This document shows, in pieces, positions 1-7,133 of a stretch of 64,000 nucleotides of DNA. Under the pieces are notes generated by a model, which worked only from the letters and a program-made list of their open reading frames with translations, searched no databases and was not told where the DNA came from. Both the position numbers and the translations under genes were made by a program. Origin of the DNA: CAIKZZ01 sp037443765 (GTDB lineage: Bacteria; Pseudomonadota; Gammaproteobacteria; Steroidobacterales; Steroidobacteraceae). The stretch spans positions 277,544-341,543 of the forward strand of contig JBBINS010000001.1 in assembly GCA_037443765.1 (NCBI GenBank). Direction: 5' to 3'. The number at the start of each line of letters is the position of its first letter. The stretch's first letter is position 1.

Positions 1-496
1 CGTCGGCCTCATCGAGCACCACGAAGCGCAGCGTCTCAAGGCTGAGCGTGCGCCGCTCGAGATGGTCGGTGATGCGGCCTGGCGTACCCACGATCACGTG
101 CGTGCCGCGCTTGAGGGCGTTCAGCTGCGGCGTGTAGCTCTGCCCGCCGTAGATCGGCAGCACGTGGAAGCCCGCCATGCGGCCGGCGTACTTCTGGAAC
201 GCCTCGGCGACCTGGATCGCGAGCTCGCGCGTCGGCACCATGACGAGCGCCTGCGGCTCGCGCTTCGCGAGGTCGATCATCGACAGGATTGGCAGCGCGA
301 ATGCGGCCGTCTTGCCCGTACCGGTCTGCGCCATCCCGAGGAGGTCGTGGCCCTCGAGCATCACCGGGATGCAGGCCGCCTGGATCGGGGACGGCGACTC
401 GTAGCCGACGTCGGCAAGCGCCGCGAGCACGTTTGGTGCGAGCCCCATGTCGGCGAACGCGCTCTGGATCTCTGTCTTGGGGGTCGTCACGGCCAT
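1..496 (-). CDS. DEAD-box ATP-dependent RNA helicase, N-terminal part (cut by window edge)
   Basis: The reading frame starts with ATG at 496 and runs off the window, giving the first 165 or so residues. The motifs seen in order are the Q motif (SPIQ with an upstream aromatic), motif I (AQTGTGKT), motif Ia (VPTRELA), motif Ib (GTPGR) and motif II (DEAD at the edge). This is the first RecA-like domain of a DEAD-box helicase, which uses ATP to unwind short RNA duplexes in ribosome assembly or mRNA turnover. The C-terminal domain that would separate RhlE, DeaD/CsdA and other subfamilies lies outside, so no symbol is given. It is divergent from the MFS gene to its right. Confidence 0.93.
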   Translation of the reverse strand, partial: MAVTTPKTEIQSAFADMGLAPNVLAALADVGYESPSPIQAACIPVMLEGHDLLGMAQTGTGKTAAFALPILSMIDLAKREPQALVMVPTRELAIQVAEAFQKYAGRMAGFHVLPIYGGQSYTPQLNALKRGTHVIVGTPGRITDHLERRTLSLETLRFVVLDEAD

Positions 497-592
497 CGCC
501 TTGGAATGAGTCGGGCGCGGAGTCTAGCCCAGCGCACCGGCCTGCGTACGCGCCAGTGCCGGGTCGATTGGGTGCGCGGCTGCATTACGCAT

Positions 593-621
593 GATATGGG
601 GGCTTTGAAGCACGCAATCAA
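593..621 (-). promoter_or_regulatory. Candidate sigma70 promoter for the DEAD-box gene
   Basis: On the minus strand a TTGATT hexamer (616-621) is followed after 17 bases by CATATC (593-598). It lies about 100 bases upstream of the helicase ATG in the most AT-rich part of this gap. The -10 match is weak, so this is tentative. Confidence 0.3.
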
Positions 622-741
622 TGGCTTACAGCCGGTCGCGGCGCCCCTCGCGGCCGCGGGGGGCGCCGGTTCTCGCTGGAGTTGCCGGTCGCGCCGGGTT
701 CTGGGAAGGTCCACACGAGGGGGGCGGGCCATGGTGTCCAG

Positions 742-2103
742 TTGAATGACCGGGAACGCGTCGGCGCCGCCGCGATTGCACCGCCCGCCGTCGCCCCGCC
801 TGTGGCCTACGACGACGTGCCGGTCGGGCTTTTCCACCTGCGGGTCGCGGCCGCGAGCACCGGCGGCGTCTTCAGCGACGGCTTCGGCCTCGGCATCATC
901 GGTATCGCGCTCAGCCTTGGCGCGGCACAGCTTCAGCTGACGCCGGTGTGGCTCGGCCTCCTCGGCGGGGCCTCGCTCGCGGGGCTGTTCCTCGGCGCGC
1001 TCGTCACCGGTCCCGCGGCCGACCAGTATGGGCGCCGGCCGATCTACGCCTTCAACATGGCGTTGCTCGGTGGCCTGTCGATACTCCAGTTCTTCGTCGA
1101 CTCGGGCGCGCAGCTGCTCGTGCTGCGGCTGCTGATCGGCTTCGTGCTCGGCACCGACTACGTGGTCAGCAAGGCGCTCCTGACCGAGTTCACGCCGCGC
1201 GCGTTCCGCGGCCGGATCCTGAGCCTCCTGTCCGTGGCGTGGGCCGGCGGCTACACCTGTGCCTACGTCGTCGGCTCGGCGCTGACCGACGCCGGCGCCG
1301 ATCCGTGGCGATGGATGCTTTTGACGAGCGCCGCCCCTTGCCTCGCGATCCTGCCGCTTCGGATCACGATGCCCGAATCGCCACTGTGGCTCGCGGATCA
1401 CGGGCACGCCGACCAGGCCGCGCGCGTCGTGCGCGACAAGCTCGGCGCACGCGTCATCCCGCCGCCGCGGTCGCCGCCGGCGCCGCGCGACCGGGGCCGC
1501 TGGCGACAGCTCGTCTCGCCGGCGTGGCGGCGCCGCACCTTTGTCGGCTGCGCGTTCTTCACGTGCCTCGTGATCCCGTACTTCGCGCTCGGCACGTTCG
1601 TCGCGCGCGTGCTCGCCGCGTTGCACGTCGAGGGAGCCTACGCGGGCGGCCGGATCTACAACCTCGCGTTGCTCGTGGGGGCCGTGGTTGGCCTCGCGAT
1701 CGTCGACCGGATCTCCCGGCGGCGGTTCCTGATCGGCAGCTTCGCGATCGGCGCGGCGAGCCTGCTGGCGTTCGTCGTCTGGGACGATCTGCCGCCGCTG
1801 CTGATCGTCGCCCTGTTCGCGATACTGGCCGGCGTCCTGTCGGCAGCATCGGACCTCGTCTACGTCTACCTGCCGGAGTTGTTCCCGACGGATCTGCGCG
1901 CCTCCGGGATCGGGCTCGCGATCGCGGCCAGCCGCATCGGCTCGGCGGTCAGCACCTTCCTGCTGCCGGTCGTCGTCGCCGAGCTCGGCGTGCGCTCGGC
2001 GCTCGGCGCGTGCATGGCGGTGCTCGTCTTCGGCGGGATCGTCTGCCAGCGGTGGGCCCCGGAGACGCGCCACGTGCGCCTCGCGGTCGTCGACGACCGA
2101 TGA
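742..2103 (+). CDS. MFS transporter, metabolite:H+ symporter type
   Basis: About 453 residues with roughly 12 hydrophobic segments. The first half has the loop 2-3 signature of the major facilitator family (GPAADQYGRRPIYA), and an acidic DGFGLG stretch sits in helix 1, as in sugar/organic-acid porters. A central hydrophilic loop (about residues 210-260) is rich in Arg and Pro. I chose the TTG at 742; an in-frame TTG at 682 is also possible and the true start is unsure. The gene heads a same-strand run that continues through soxBDAG and the tryptophanase, with a 78-base gap to the next gene. It may import that pathway's substrate, but the sequence alone does not reveal the substrate. Confidence 0.85.
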   Translation: MNDRERVGAAAIAPPAVAPPVAYDDVPVGLFHLRVAAASTGGVFSDGFGLGIIGIALSLGAAQLQLTPVWLGLLGGASLAGLFLGALVTGPAADQYGRRPIYAFNMALLGGLSILQFFVDSGAQLLVLRLLIGFVLGTDYVVSKALLTEFTPRAFRGRILSLLSVAWAGGYTCAYVVGSALTDAGADPWRWMLLTSAAPCLAILPLRITMPESPLWLADHGHADQAARVVRDKLGARVIPPPRSPPAPRDRGRWRQLVSPAWRRRTFVGCAFFTCLVIPYFALGTFVARVLAALHVEGAYAGGRIYNLALLVGAVVGLAIVDRISRRRFLIGSFAIGAASLLAFVVWDDLPPLLIVALFAILAGVLSAASDLVYVYLPELFPTDLRASGIGLAIAASRIGSAVSTFLLPVVVAELGVRSALGACMAVLVFGGIVCQRWAPETRHVRLAVVDDR

Positions 2104-2181
2104 GGCGCGTGGCGCAACACCACAGGCCGCACGACGCGTAAGCTGCGATGCCCGCCGGGCGGGATGCTCAGGGAGCCGCCG

Positions 2182-3996
2182 ATGCATGTCCGACGACTGC
2201 CGTGGAACTTCATGATGGCCGCCGCGATCGCCGCAGGCCCGGCGACGGGCCTCGCCGGCGTGGCCGCGCAGGCGCTGCCGGCCGCCGAGCTGGTCGAGGC
2301 CAGGCCACCCGATGGGCCGGTGGCCAACGCCGCGTTTGTCCCGGGCGCCGACGCGGGCGCCGCCCCCGCGTTCGCGGGAATCCTCCGCATCTCGCAGGCC
2401 GCGTTGCTGACGAAGCCCTCGATCGAGCAGCCGCTCATCGGCGGTCGCGACGCTCGGCTCTTCCCCGCGGTCGAGCTGGAAGTTTTCACGGTGGGCGCGA
2501 CTCTGGTCCCGGTGCAGCGCGGCGAGATGGTCCGCGAGTCGGGCGCGGCCCGGGTGCCGAGCTACTGGCGCGTCATCGCGCAGTTCGGCCGCGTATGGCG
2601 CGAGAAGTCCGACGGCGACTGGTCGCGCGCCGCGTTTCCGCTGATGCTGGTCAACGACACCGAGAACCACGCGCATCAGGGTGTCGCGACCTTCCTCTAT
2701 AAAGAGGGGGCGGTGACCGAACTGCGCTTTCAGTTCGTGCAGCAGACCGCGCCATACCTCGTAAAGCCCCACTTCGTCGGTTGGGGCAGGGCGTCGGTGT
2801 CGCTCCGCGCCGCCGATCCGGGGCGGCTCGAGTCCCGCCGCGCCGAGGCGACCGCGGAGCTCGCCGAGCGCCTGCCGGCGCGGCCGTGGAGCGAACTCGT
2901 CGCCGAGGCGCCGCCAGGGGCGCTCGACGGCTTCGGTGGACCCCTCTATCCGCAGTGGATGGTCGACGCGGCGCTCCTCCGCAACGGCGTCCTCTACTAC
3001 CAGGATTCGCCGACCCCGTACGGGCCCTTCCCGTATCCGCTCGAGATGCGCTTCGGCGTCCGTTCGGTCATGAAGAGCGTCGGCGCGCCGCTCGCGATGC
3101 TGCGCCTCGCCGAGGTGTACGGGCCGTATGTGCTGAACCTGAAGATCGGCGACTTCGTCGACGGGCTCGACCCCAAGTACAAGCGCGTGCGGTTTATCGA
3201 CGCCGCCAGCATGGCGAGCGGCTTCGGCGGTACCGGGACGATCAAGACCCACCCCAACGACATGTACGATGGCTACCTCGGGGGCGACTACGACGCCTGG
3301 TACCTCGCGCCGTCGCACGCAGAAAAGATCCGGCAGATCGCGAAGAACCTCCGGCCGTACCCGTGGGAGCCCGGAACCGTCGTCCGCTACCGGGACCAGG
3401 ACTTCTACCTGCTCGGCGCGGCGCTCGACGGTTTCCTGAAGTCGGTCCGGGGCGCGGACGCGGACGTGTGGGAGATGCTTAAAGTCGAGGTATTCGCGCC
3501 GATCGGCATCCGCCACGCGCCGGCGGTCCGGACACGGGAGGCCGGCGGCCGGGACGGGCTCATCTGGTTCAACGCCGGCTACTACCCGACGCTCGATGAC
3601 CTCGCCAAGATCGCGCTCCTGTACCAGGATCGCGGCGCGCACGGGGGTGTCCAGATCCTGCATCGTCAGCTCACCGAGGAACTGCTCGCAGCGCGCGGTG
3701 CGCTCCCGAAGACCGGCGACGCCTCGGTCCGCGGGGCGGGAACGCCGGAGGGCGCCGCGCAGGCCGGGCGGTACCGGATGGGATTCCACTTCACGCCCTA
3801 CGTAGGCAGCGCGAGCCACACGCTCCATTACCTGCCGACGATCTCGGGATCCGGCGAGAACGAGGTGATCCTGTATCCGAATGGCCTCGTCTCGATCCGT
3901 ACCGCGAAGGCCGCCGGGCTGCCGGACGGCGTGAAGACCAGTTCCGACGACGGGCCGCTGACGATCCGCGCGGTCGACCGGCTCGCGCCGTTCTGA
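2182..3996 (+). CDS. Exported serine hydrolase, beta-lactamase (class C)/esterase family
   Basis: About 604 residues. I chose the ATG at 2182 because AGGAG-like AGGGAG ends 6 bases upstream; an ATG at 2164 lacks this. The N-terminus looks like a signal peptide (Arg pair, Ala-rich hydrophobic stretch, AQA-type cleavage site), so the enzyme is probably periplasmic. The C-terminal 330 residues form a penicillin-binding-protein-like hydrolase: SVMK supplies the Ser-x-x-Lys nucleophile motif, a YRDQDFYLLGAAL segment corresponds to the Tyr motif region, and a Gly-rich SGSGENE segment lies where the third motif is expected. The first 270 residues match nothing I recognise. Only 9 bases separate it from the methyltransferase gene, so it may release the pathway substrate from an ester or amide conjugate (inference). 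Confidence 0.75.
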   Translation: MHVRRLPWNFMMAAAIAAGPATGLAGVAAQALPAAELVEARPPDGPVANAAFVPGADAGAAPAFAGILRISQAALLTKPSIEQPLIGGRDARLFPAVELEVFTVGATLVPVQRGEMVRESGAARVPSYWRVIAQFGRVWREKSDGDWSRAAFPLMLVNDTENHAHQGVATFLYKEGAVTELRFQFVQQTAPYLVKPHFVGWGRASVSLRAADPGRLESRRAEATAELAERLPARPWSELVAEAPPGALDGFGGPLYPQWMVDAALLRNGVLYYQDSPTPYGPFPYPLEMRFGVRSVMKSVGAPLAMLRLAEVYGPYVLNLKIGDFVDGLDPKYKRVRFIDAASMASGFGGTGTIKTHPNDMYDGYLGGDYDAWYLAPSHAEKIRQIAKNLRPYPWEPGTVVRYRDQDFYLLGAALDGFLKSVRGADADVWEMLKVEVFAPIGIRHAPAVRTREAGGRDGLIWFNAGYYPTLDDLAKIALLYQDRGAHGGVQILHRQLTEELLAARGALPKTGDASVRGAGTPEGAAQAGRYRMGFHFTPYVGSASHTLHYLPTISGSGENEVILYPNGLVSIRTAKAAGLPDGVKTSSDDGPLTIRAVDRLAPF

Positions 3997-4005
3997 GGGC
4001 AGGCG

Positions 4006-5541
4006 ATGGAATCGAAACGCAGGCGGGAAGGCGGTCGTGCCCGACGGACGAGCGGCGGCCCGCTGCCGCAGCTTCCCTGGCAGGCCGTCACGAATCCGTA
4101 CGCGCCGATGGAGGTGCTGACGGCCGACCAGGTCGAAGCGATCCACCGGACGTCGCTGCGGATCCTCGAGGAACTCGGCATCGAACTCATGTCGCCGCGC
4201 GCGCGCGACGTGCTGCGGGCGGCCGGTGCGGACGTCGACGACACGACGGGCAACGTGCGCATCGACCGGGGGCTCGTCGAGCGCGCGCTCGCAACCGCGC
4301 CGCCAGCGTTCACGCTGACGCCGCGCAATCCGGACAAGCGCGTGACGCTCGGCGGCAACCACATCAACTTCGGCCTGGTCGCGGGTCCGCCGAACGTGCA
4401 CGACCTCGAACGCGGCCGCCGCGCCGGCAACTACCAGGACTACTGCGACTTCATTCGCCTCGCGCAGCACTTCAACGCGATCCACCTGATCGGCAACCAA
4501 GTGTGCGCACCGGTGGAGCTGCCGGCGAATTCGCGGCACCTCGACGCCTACCGCGCGAACCTCACGTACTCGGACCTCGCATTCCACTGCACCGCGATCG
4601 GCGCGGGCCGGGCGATCGACGGCATCAGGATGATGGCGATCGCGCGCGGCATCACGCTCGAAGACATCGCCGAGAGCCCCGGCGTCATGACGATCATCTC
4701 TGTCAACAGCCCGCGTCGCTTCGACGAGGCCATGGCCGATGGATTGATCGCGATGGCGAGCCACGGCCAGCCGGTCGTGATCACGCCGTTCACGCTGATG
4801 GGCGCCATGGCGCCCGTGTCGCTCGCCGCCGCGCTCGCGCAGCAGAACGCCGAGGCGCTGTTCGGGGTCGTGCTCGCCCAGGCGGTGCGGCCGGGGACGC
4901 CCGTCATGTACGGCGCGTTCACGTCCAACGTCGACATGCGCTCCGGCGCGCCCGCGTTCGGGACGCCGGAGAACGCCAAGGCGAACGTCGCGAGCGGCCA
5001 GCTGGCGCGTCGCTACCGGCTGCCGTACCGGACTTCCAACGCGAGCGCCTCGAACGCCGCCGACGCGCAAGGCGCCTACGAGACGCAGATGTCGCTGTGG
5101 GGGGCGATCCTCGGCCACGGCAACCTCGTCTACCACGCCGCGGGCTGGCAGGAGGGCGGGCTCACCGCCTCATTCGAGAAGCTCGTGCTCGACGTCGAGA
5201 TGCTGCAGCTGATGATCGAGTTCCTGCGGCCTATTGTCGTCGACGAGGCGGAACTCGGCTTCGAGGCGATCCGTCGCGTCCAGACCGGCGGGCATTTCTT
5301 CGGCGAGCCGCACACGATGGAGCGCTACGAGCACGCGTTCTACCAGCCGCTCGTTTCGAACTGGCAGAACTACGAGAACTGGGAGCTGGCGGGCGCGCGG
5401 GATGCGACCGCGCGCGCCACGGAGATCTGGAAGCGAGCGCTCGCCGAGTACGAAGAGCCGACGCTCGATCCGGCGATCCGCGAGGCACTCGACGCGTACG
5501 TGGCGAGGCGCCGCGAGGAGATCGGCGGCGGCGAGCCGTGA
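4006..5541 (+). CDS. MttB-family methyltransferase (non-pyrrolysine, quaternary amine type)
   Basis: 511 residues, the full length of the trimethylamine/glycine-betaine methyltransferase family (COG5598). The N-terminal segment around VEAIHRTSLRILEELGIEL, the central GHGNLVYHAAGW segment and the C-terminal GGHFFGEPHTM segment are typical. There is no in-frame stop, so it lacks the amber-coded pyrrolysine of true trimethylamine methyltransferase MttB. Family members without pyrrolysine that have been characterised (MtgB, MtpB, MtcB) demethylate betaines such as glycine betaine, proline betaine or carnitine, passing the methyl group to a corrinoid protein. No corrinoid protein gene is in the window. 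An AGGGCAGG ribosome site precedes the ATG, and soxB follows 32 bases downstream. The substrate is unknown; a methylated aromatic amino acid is suggested only by context. Confidence 0.88.
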   Translation: MESKRRREGGRARRTSGGPLPQLPWQAVTNPYAPMEVLTADQVEAIHRTSLRILEELGIELMSPRARDVLRAAGADVDDTTGNVRIDRGLVERALATAPPAFTLTPRNPDKRVTLGGNHINFGLVAGPPNVHDLERGRRAGNYQDYCDFIRLAQHFNAIHLIGNQVCAPVELPANSRHLDAYRANLTYSDLAFHCTAIGAGRAIDGIRMMAIARGITLEDIAESPGVMTIISVNSPRRFDEAMADGLIAMASHGQPVVITPFTLMGAMAPVSLAAALAQQNAEALFGVVLAQAVRPGTPVMYGAFTSNVDMRSGAPAFGTPENAKANVASGQLARRYRLPYRTSNASASNAADAQGAYETQMSLWGAILGHGNLVYHAAGWQEGGLTASFEKLVLDVEMLQLMIEFLRPIVVDEAELGFEAIRRVQTGGHFFGEPHTMERYEHAFYQPLVSNWQNYENWELAGARDATARATEIWKRALAEYEEPTLDPAIREALDAYVARRREEIGGGEP

Positions 5542-5573
5542 GCCGCCGCGACGGCGGCGGTACACTAGGCACG

Positions 5574-6824
5574 ATGCGTTACTCGATCTTCTCACTGCTC
5601 CGGCACGCGATTACCGGCAACCGGGACTGGGCGCCGGCGTGGCGCGACGCGACGCCGAAGCCGGGCTACGACGTCGTGGTCGTCGGCGGCGGCGGCCATG
5701 GACTCGCGACCGCCTACTACCTTGCGAAAGTGCACGGCGTCACCAACGTGGCGGTTCTCGAGAAGGGCTGGATCGGCGGCGGCAACGTCGGCCGCAATAC
5801 GACGATCATCCGCTCGAACTACCTGCTGCCCGGCAACATCCCGTTCTACGAGTGGTCGTTGAAGCTCTGGGAAGGGCTCGAGCAGGACATCAACTACAAC
5901 GCGATGGTGAGCCAGCGCGGCACGCTGAACCTGTTCCACACCGACGCCCAGCGCGACACGTTCGTGCGGCGCGGCAACGCCATGCGCCTGCACGGCGTCG
6001 ACGCGGAACTGCTCGACCTCGCGGCGCTCCGGCGCCTCGTGCCGTTTCTCGACTTTGACAATGCCCGCTTCCCGATCCGCGGCGGCATGCTGCAGCGGCG
6101 CGGCGGAACGGTGCGCCACGACGCGGTGGCGTGGGGCTACGCCCGCGCGGCGGACCGCCTCGGCGTCGACGTCATCCAGAACTGCGAGGTCACCGGTATC
6201 CGCGTCGAGGGGGGGCGGGCCGTCGGCGTCGAGACCTCGCGCGGCTACATCGGCGCCGGCCGGGTCGGCGTCGCCTGCGCCGGCAATTCCTCCCGCGTCG
6301 CCGCCATGGCCGGCCTGCGCCTGCCGATCGAGTCGCACGTGCTGCAGGCATTCGTGTCGGAGGGCCTGAAGCCGGTGATCCCGTGCGTCATCACCTTCGG
6401 CGCGGGGCACTTCTATGTCAGCCAGTCCGACAAGGGCGGCCTCGTGTTCGGCGGCGACATCGACGGCTACAACTCCTATGCGCAGCGCGGCAATCTGCCG
6501 ACGGTCGAGGACGTCTGCGAGGGCGGCATGGCCCTGATGCCGTTCCTCGGCCGCGTCCGCTTGCTGCGCTCGTGGGGCGGCATCATGGATATGTCGATGG
6601 ACGGCTCGCCGATCATCGACCGCACGCCCGTCGACCGCCTCTACCTCAACGCCGGCTGGTGTTACGGCGGTTTCAAGGCGACGCCGGCGTCCGGATGGTG
6701 CTTCGCCCACCTTCTGGCGAAGGACGAGCTGCATCCGGTCGGTACGGCCTACCGGCTCGACCGCTTCGCCGCCGGGCGCGTCGTCGATGAGAAGGGCCAG
6801 GGCCCGCATCCGAACCGCCACTAG
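5574..6824 (+). CDS. soxB: Sarcosine oxidase beta subunit (N-methyl amino acid oxidase flavoprotein)
   Basis: 416 residues, the usual length for SoxB. An FAD/NAD-binding Rossmann motif (VVVVGGGGHGLATAYYLA) lies near residue 35, followed by the GGNVGRNTTIIRSNY segment typical of this subunit. The RHDAVAW motif holds His182, which corresponds to the histidine that carries covalent FMN in characterised heterotetrameric sarcosine oxidases. In the complex this subunit oxidises an N-methyl amino acid, and the methyl group leaves as formaldehyde or methylene-tetrahydrofolate. It is followed by soxD, soxA and soxG in the standard order. The cluster lacks the glyA, folate and purU genes that often flank sarcosine catabolic operons, so the substrate may not be sarcosine. 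Confidence 0.93.
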   Translation: MRYSIFSLLRHAITGNRDWAPAWRDATPKPGYDVVVVGGGGHGLATAYYLAKVHGVTNVAVLEKGWIGGGNVGRNTTIIRSNYLLPGNIPFYEWSLKLWEGLEQDINYNAMVSQRGTLNLFHTDAQRDTFVRRGNAMRLHGVDAELLDLAALRRLVPFLDFDNARFPIRGGMLQRRGGTVRHDAVAWGYARAADRLGVDVIQNCEVTGIRVEGGRAVGVETSRGYIGAGRVGVACAGNSSRVAAMAGLRLPIESHVLQAFVSEGLKPVIPCVITFGAGHFYVSQSDKGGLVFGGDIDGYNSYAQRGNLPTVEDVCEGGMALMPFLGRVRLLRSWGGIMDMSMDGSPIIDRTPVDRLYLNAGWCYGGFKATPASGWCFAHLLAKDELHPVGTAYRLDRFAAGRVVDEKGQGPHPNRH

Positions 6825-6848
6825 AAACGGAGCGCGCGCGGACCAACG

Positions 6849-7133
6849 ATGAGAATCCCCTGTCCCCATTGCGGCCCTCGCGGTCATGACGAGTTCGCCT
6901 ACTACGGCGACGCCGCCGTGGTGCGCCCGGACCCGGCGCGCCCCGACGCCGAACGCGCGTTCTGCAACTACGTCTATCTGCGGGACAACCCCGCGGGAGT
7001 GCACCGCGAACTCTGGTACCACGCGCAGGGTTGCCAGACCTGGCTCGTCGTCGAGCGCGACACGCGCACGCACGTGATCGGTCGCGTCGTTGAGGCACGC
7101 GGCGCGAGCGCCAGCGAGGAGGCGGCGCGATGA
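6849..7133 (+). CDS. soxD: Sarcosine oxidase delta subunit
   Basis: 94 residues, typical of SoxD. Cys5 and Cys8 (CPHC) with His58 and Cys62 (HAQGC) match the four zinc ligands of known delta subunits. The YVYLRDNPAGVHRELWYHA segment is the conserved core. It starts 24 bases after soxB, and its stop overlaps the soxA start (ATGA), so translation is probably coupled. Confidence 0.95.
   Translation: MRIPCPHCGPRGHDEFAYYGDAAVVRPDPARPDAERAFCNYVYLRDNPAGVHRELWYHAQGCQTWLVVERDTRTHVIGRVVEARGASASEEAAR

Noticed and set aside
487..5136. A 1549-residue open frame on the minus strand
   Set aside because: It lies antisense to the MFS, hydrolase and methyltransferase genes, is rich in Arg, Asp and His, and matches no family. 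Such frames are a by-product of high GC content; the same holds for long antisense frames at 29413-31695, 5592-7253, 14834-17470 and 58446-60860.
4006..5541. True trimethylamine methyltransferase with pyrrolysine
   Set aside because: The frame has no internal amber codon, and no pyrrolysine or MttC gene is nearby.
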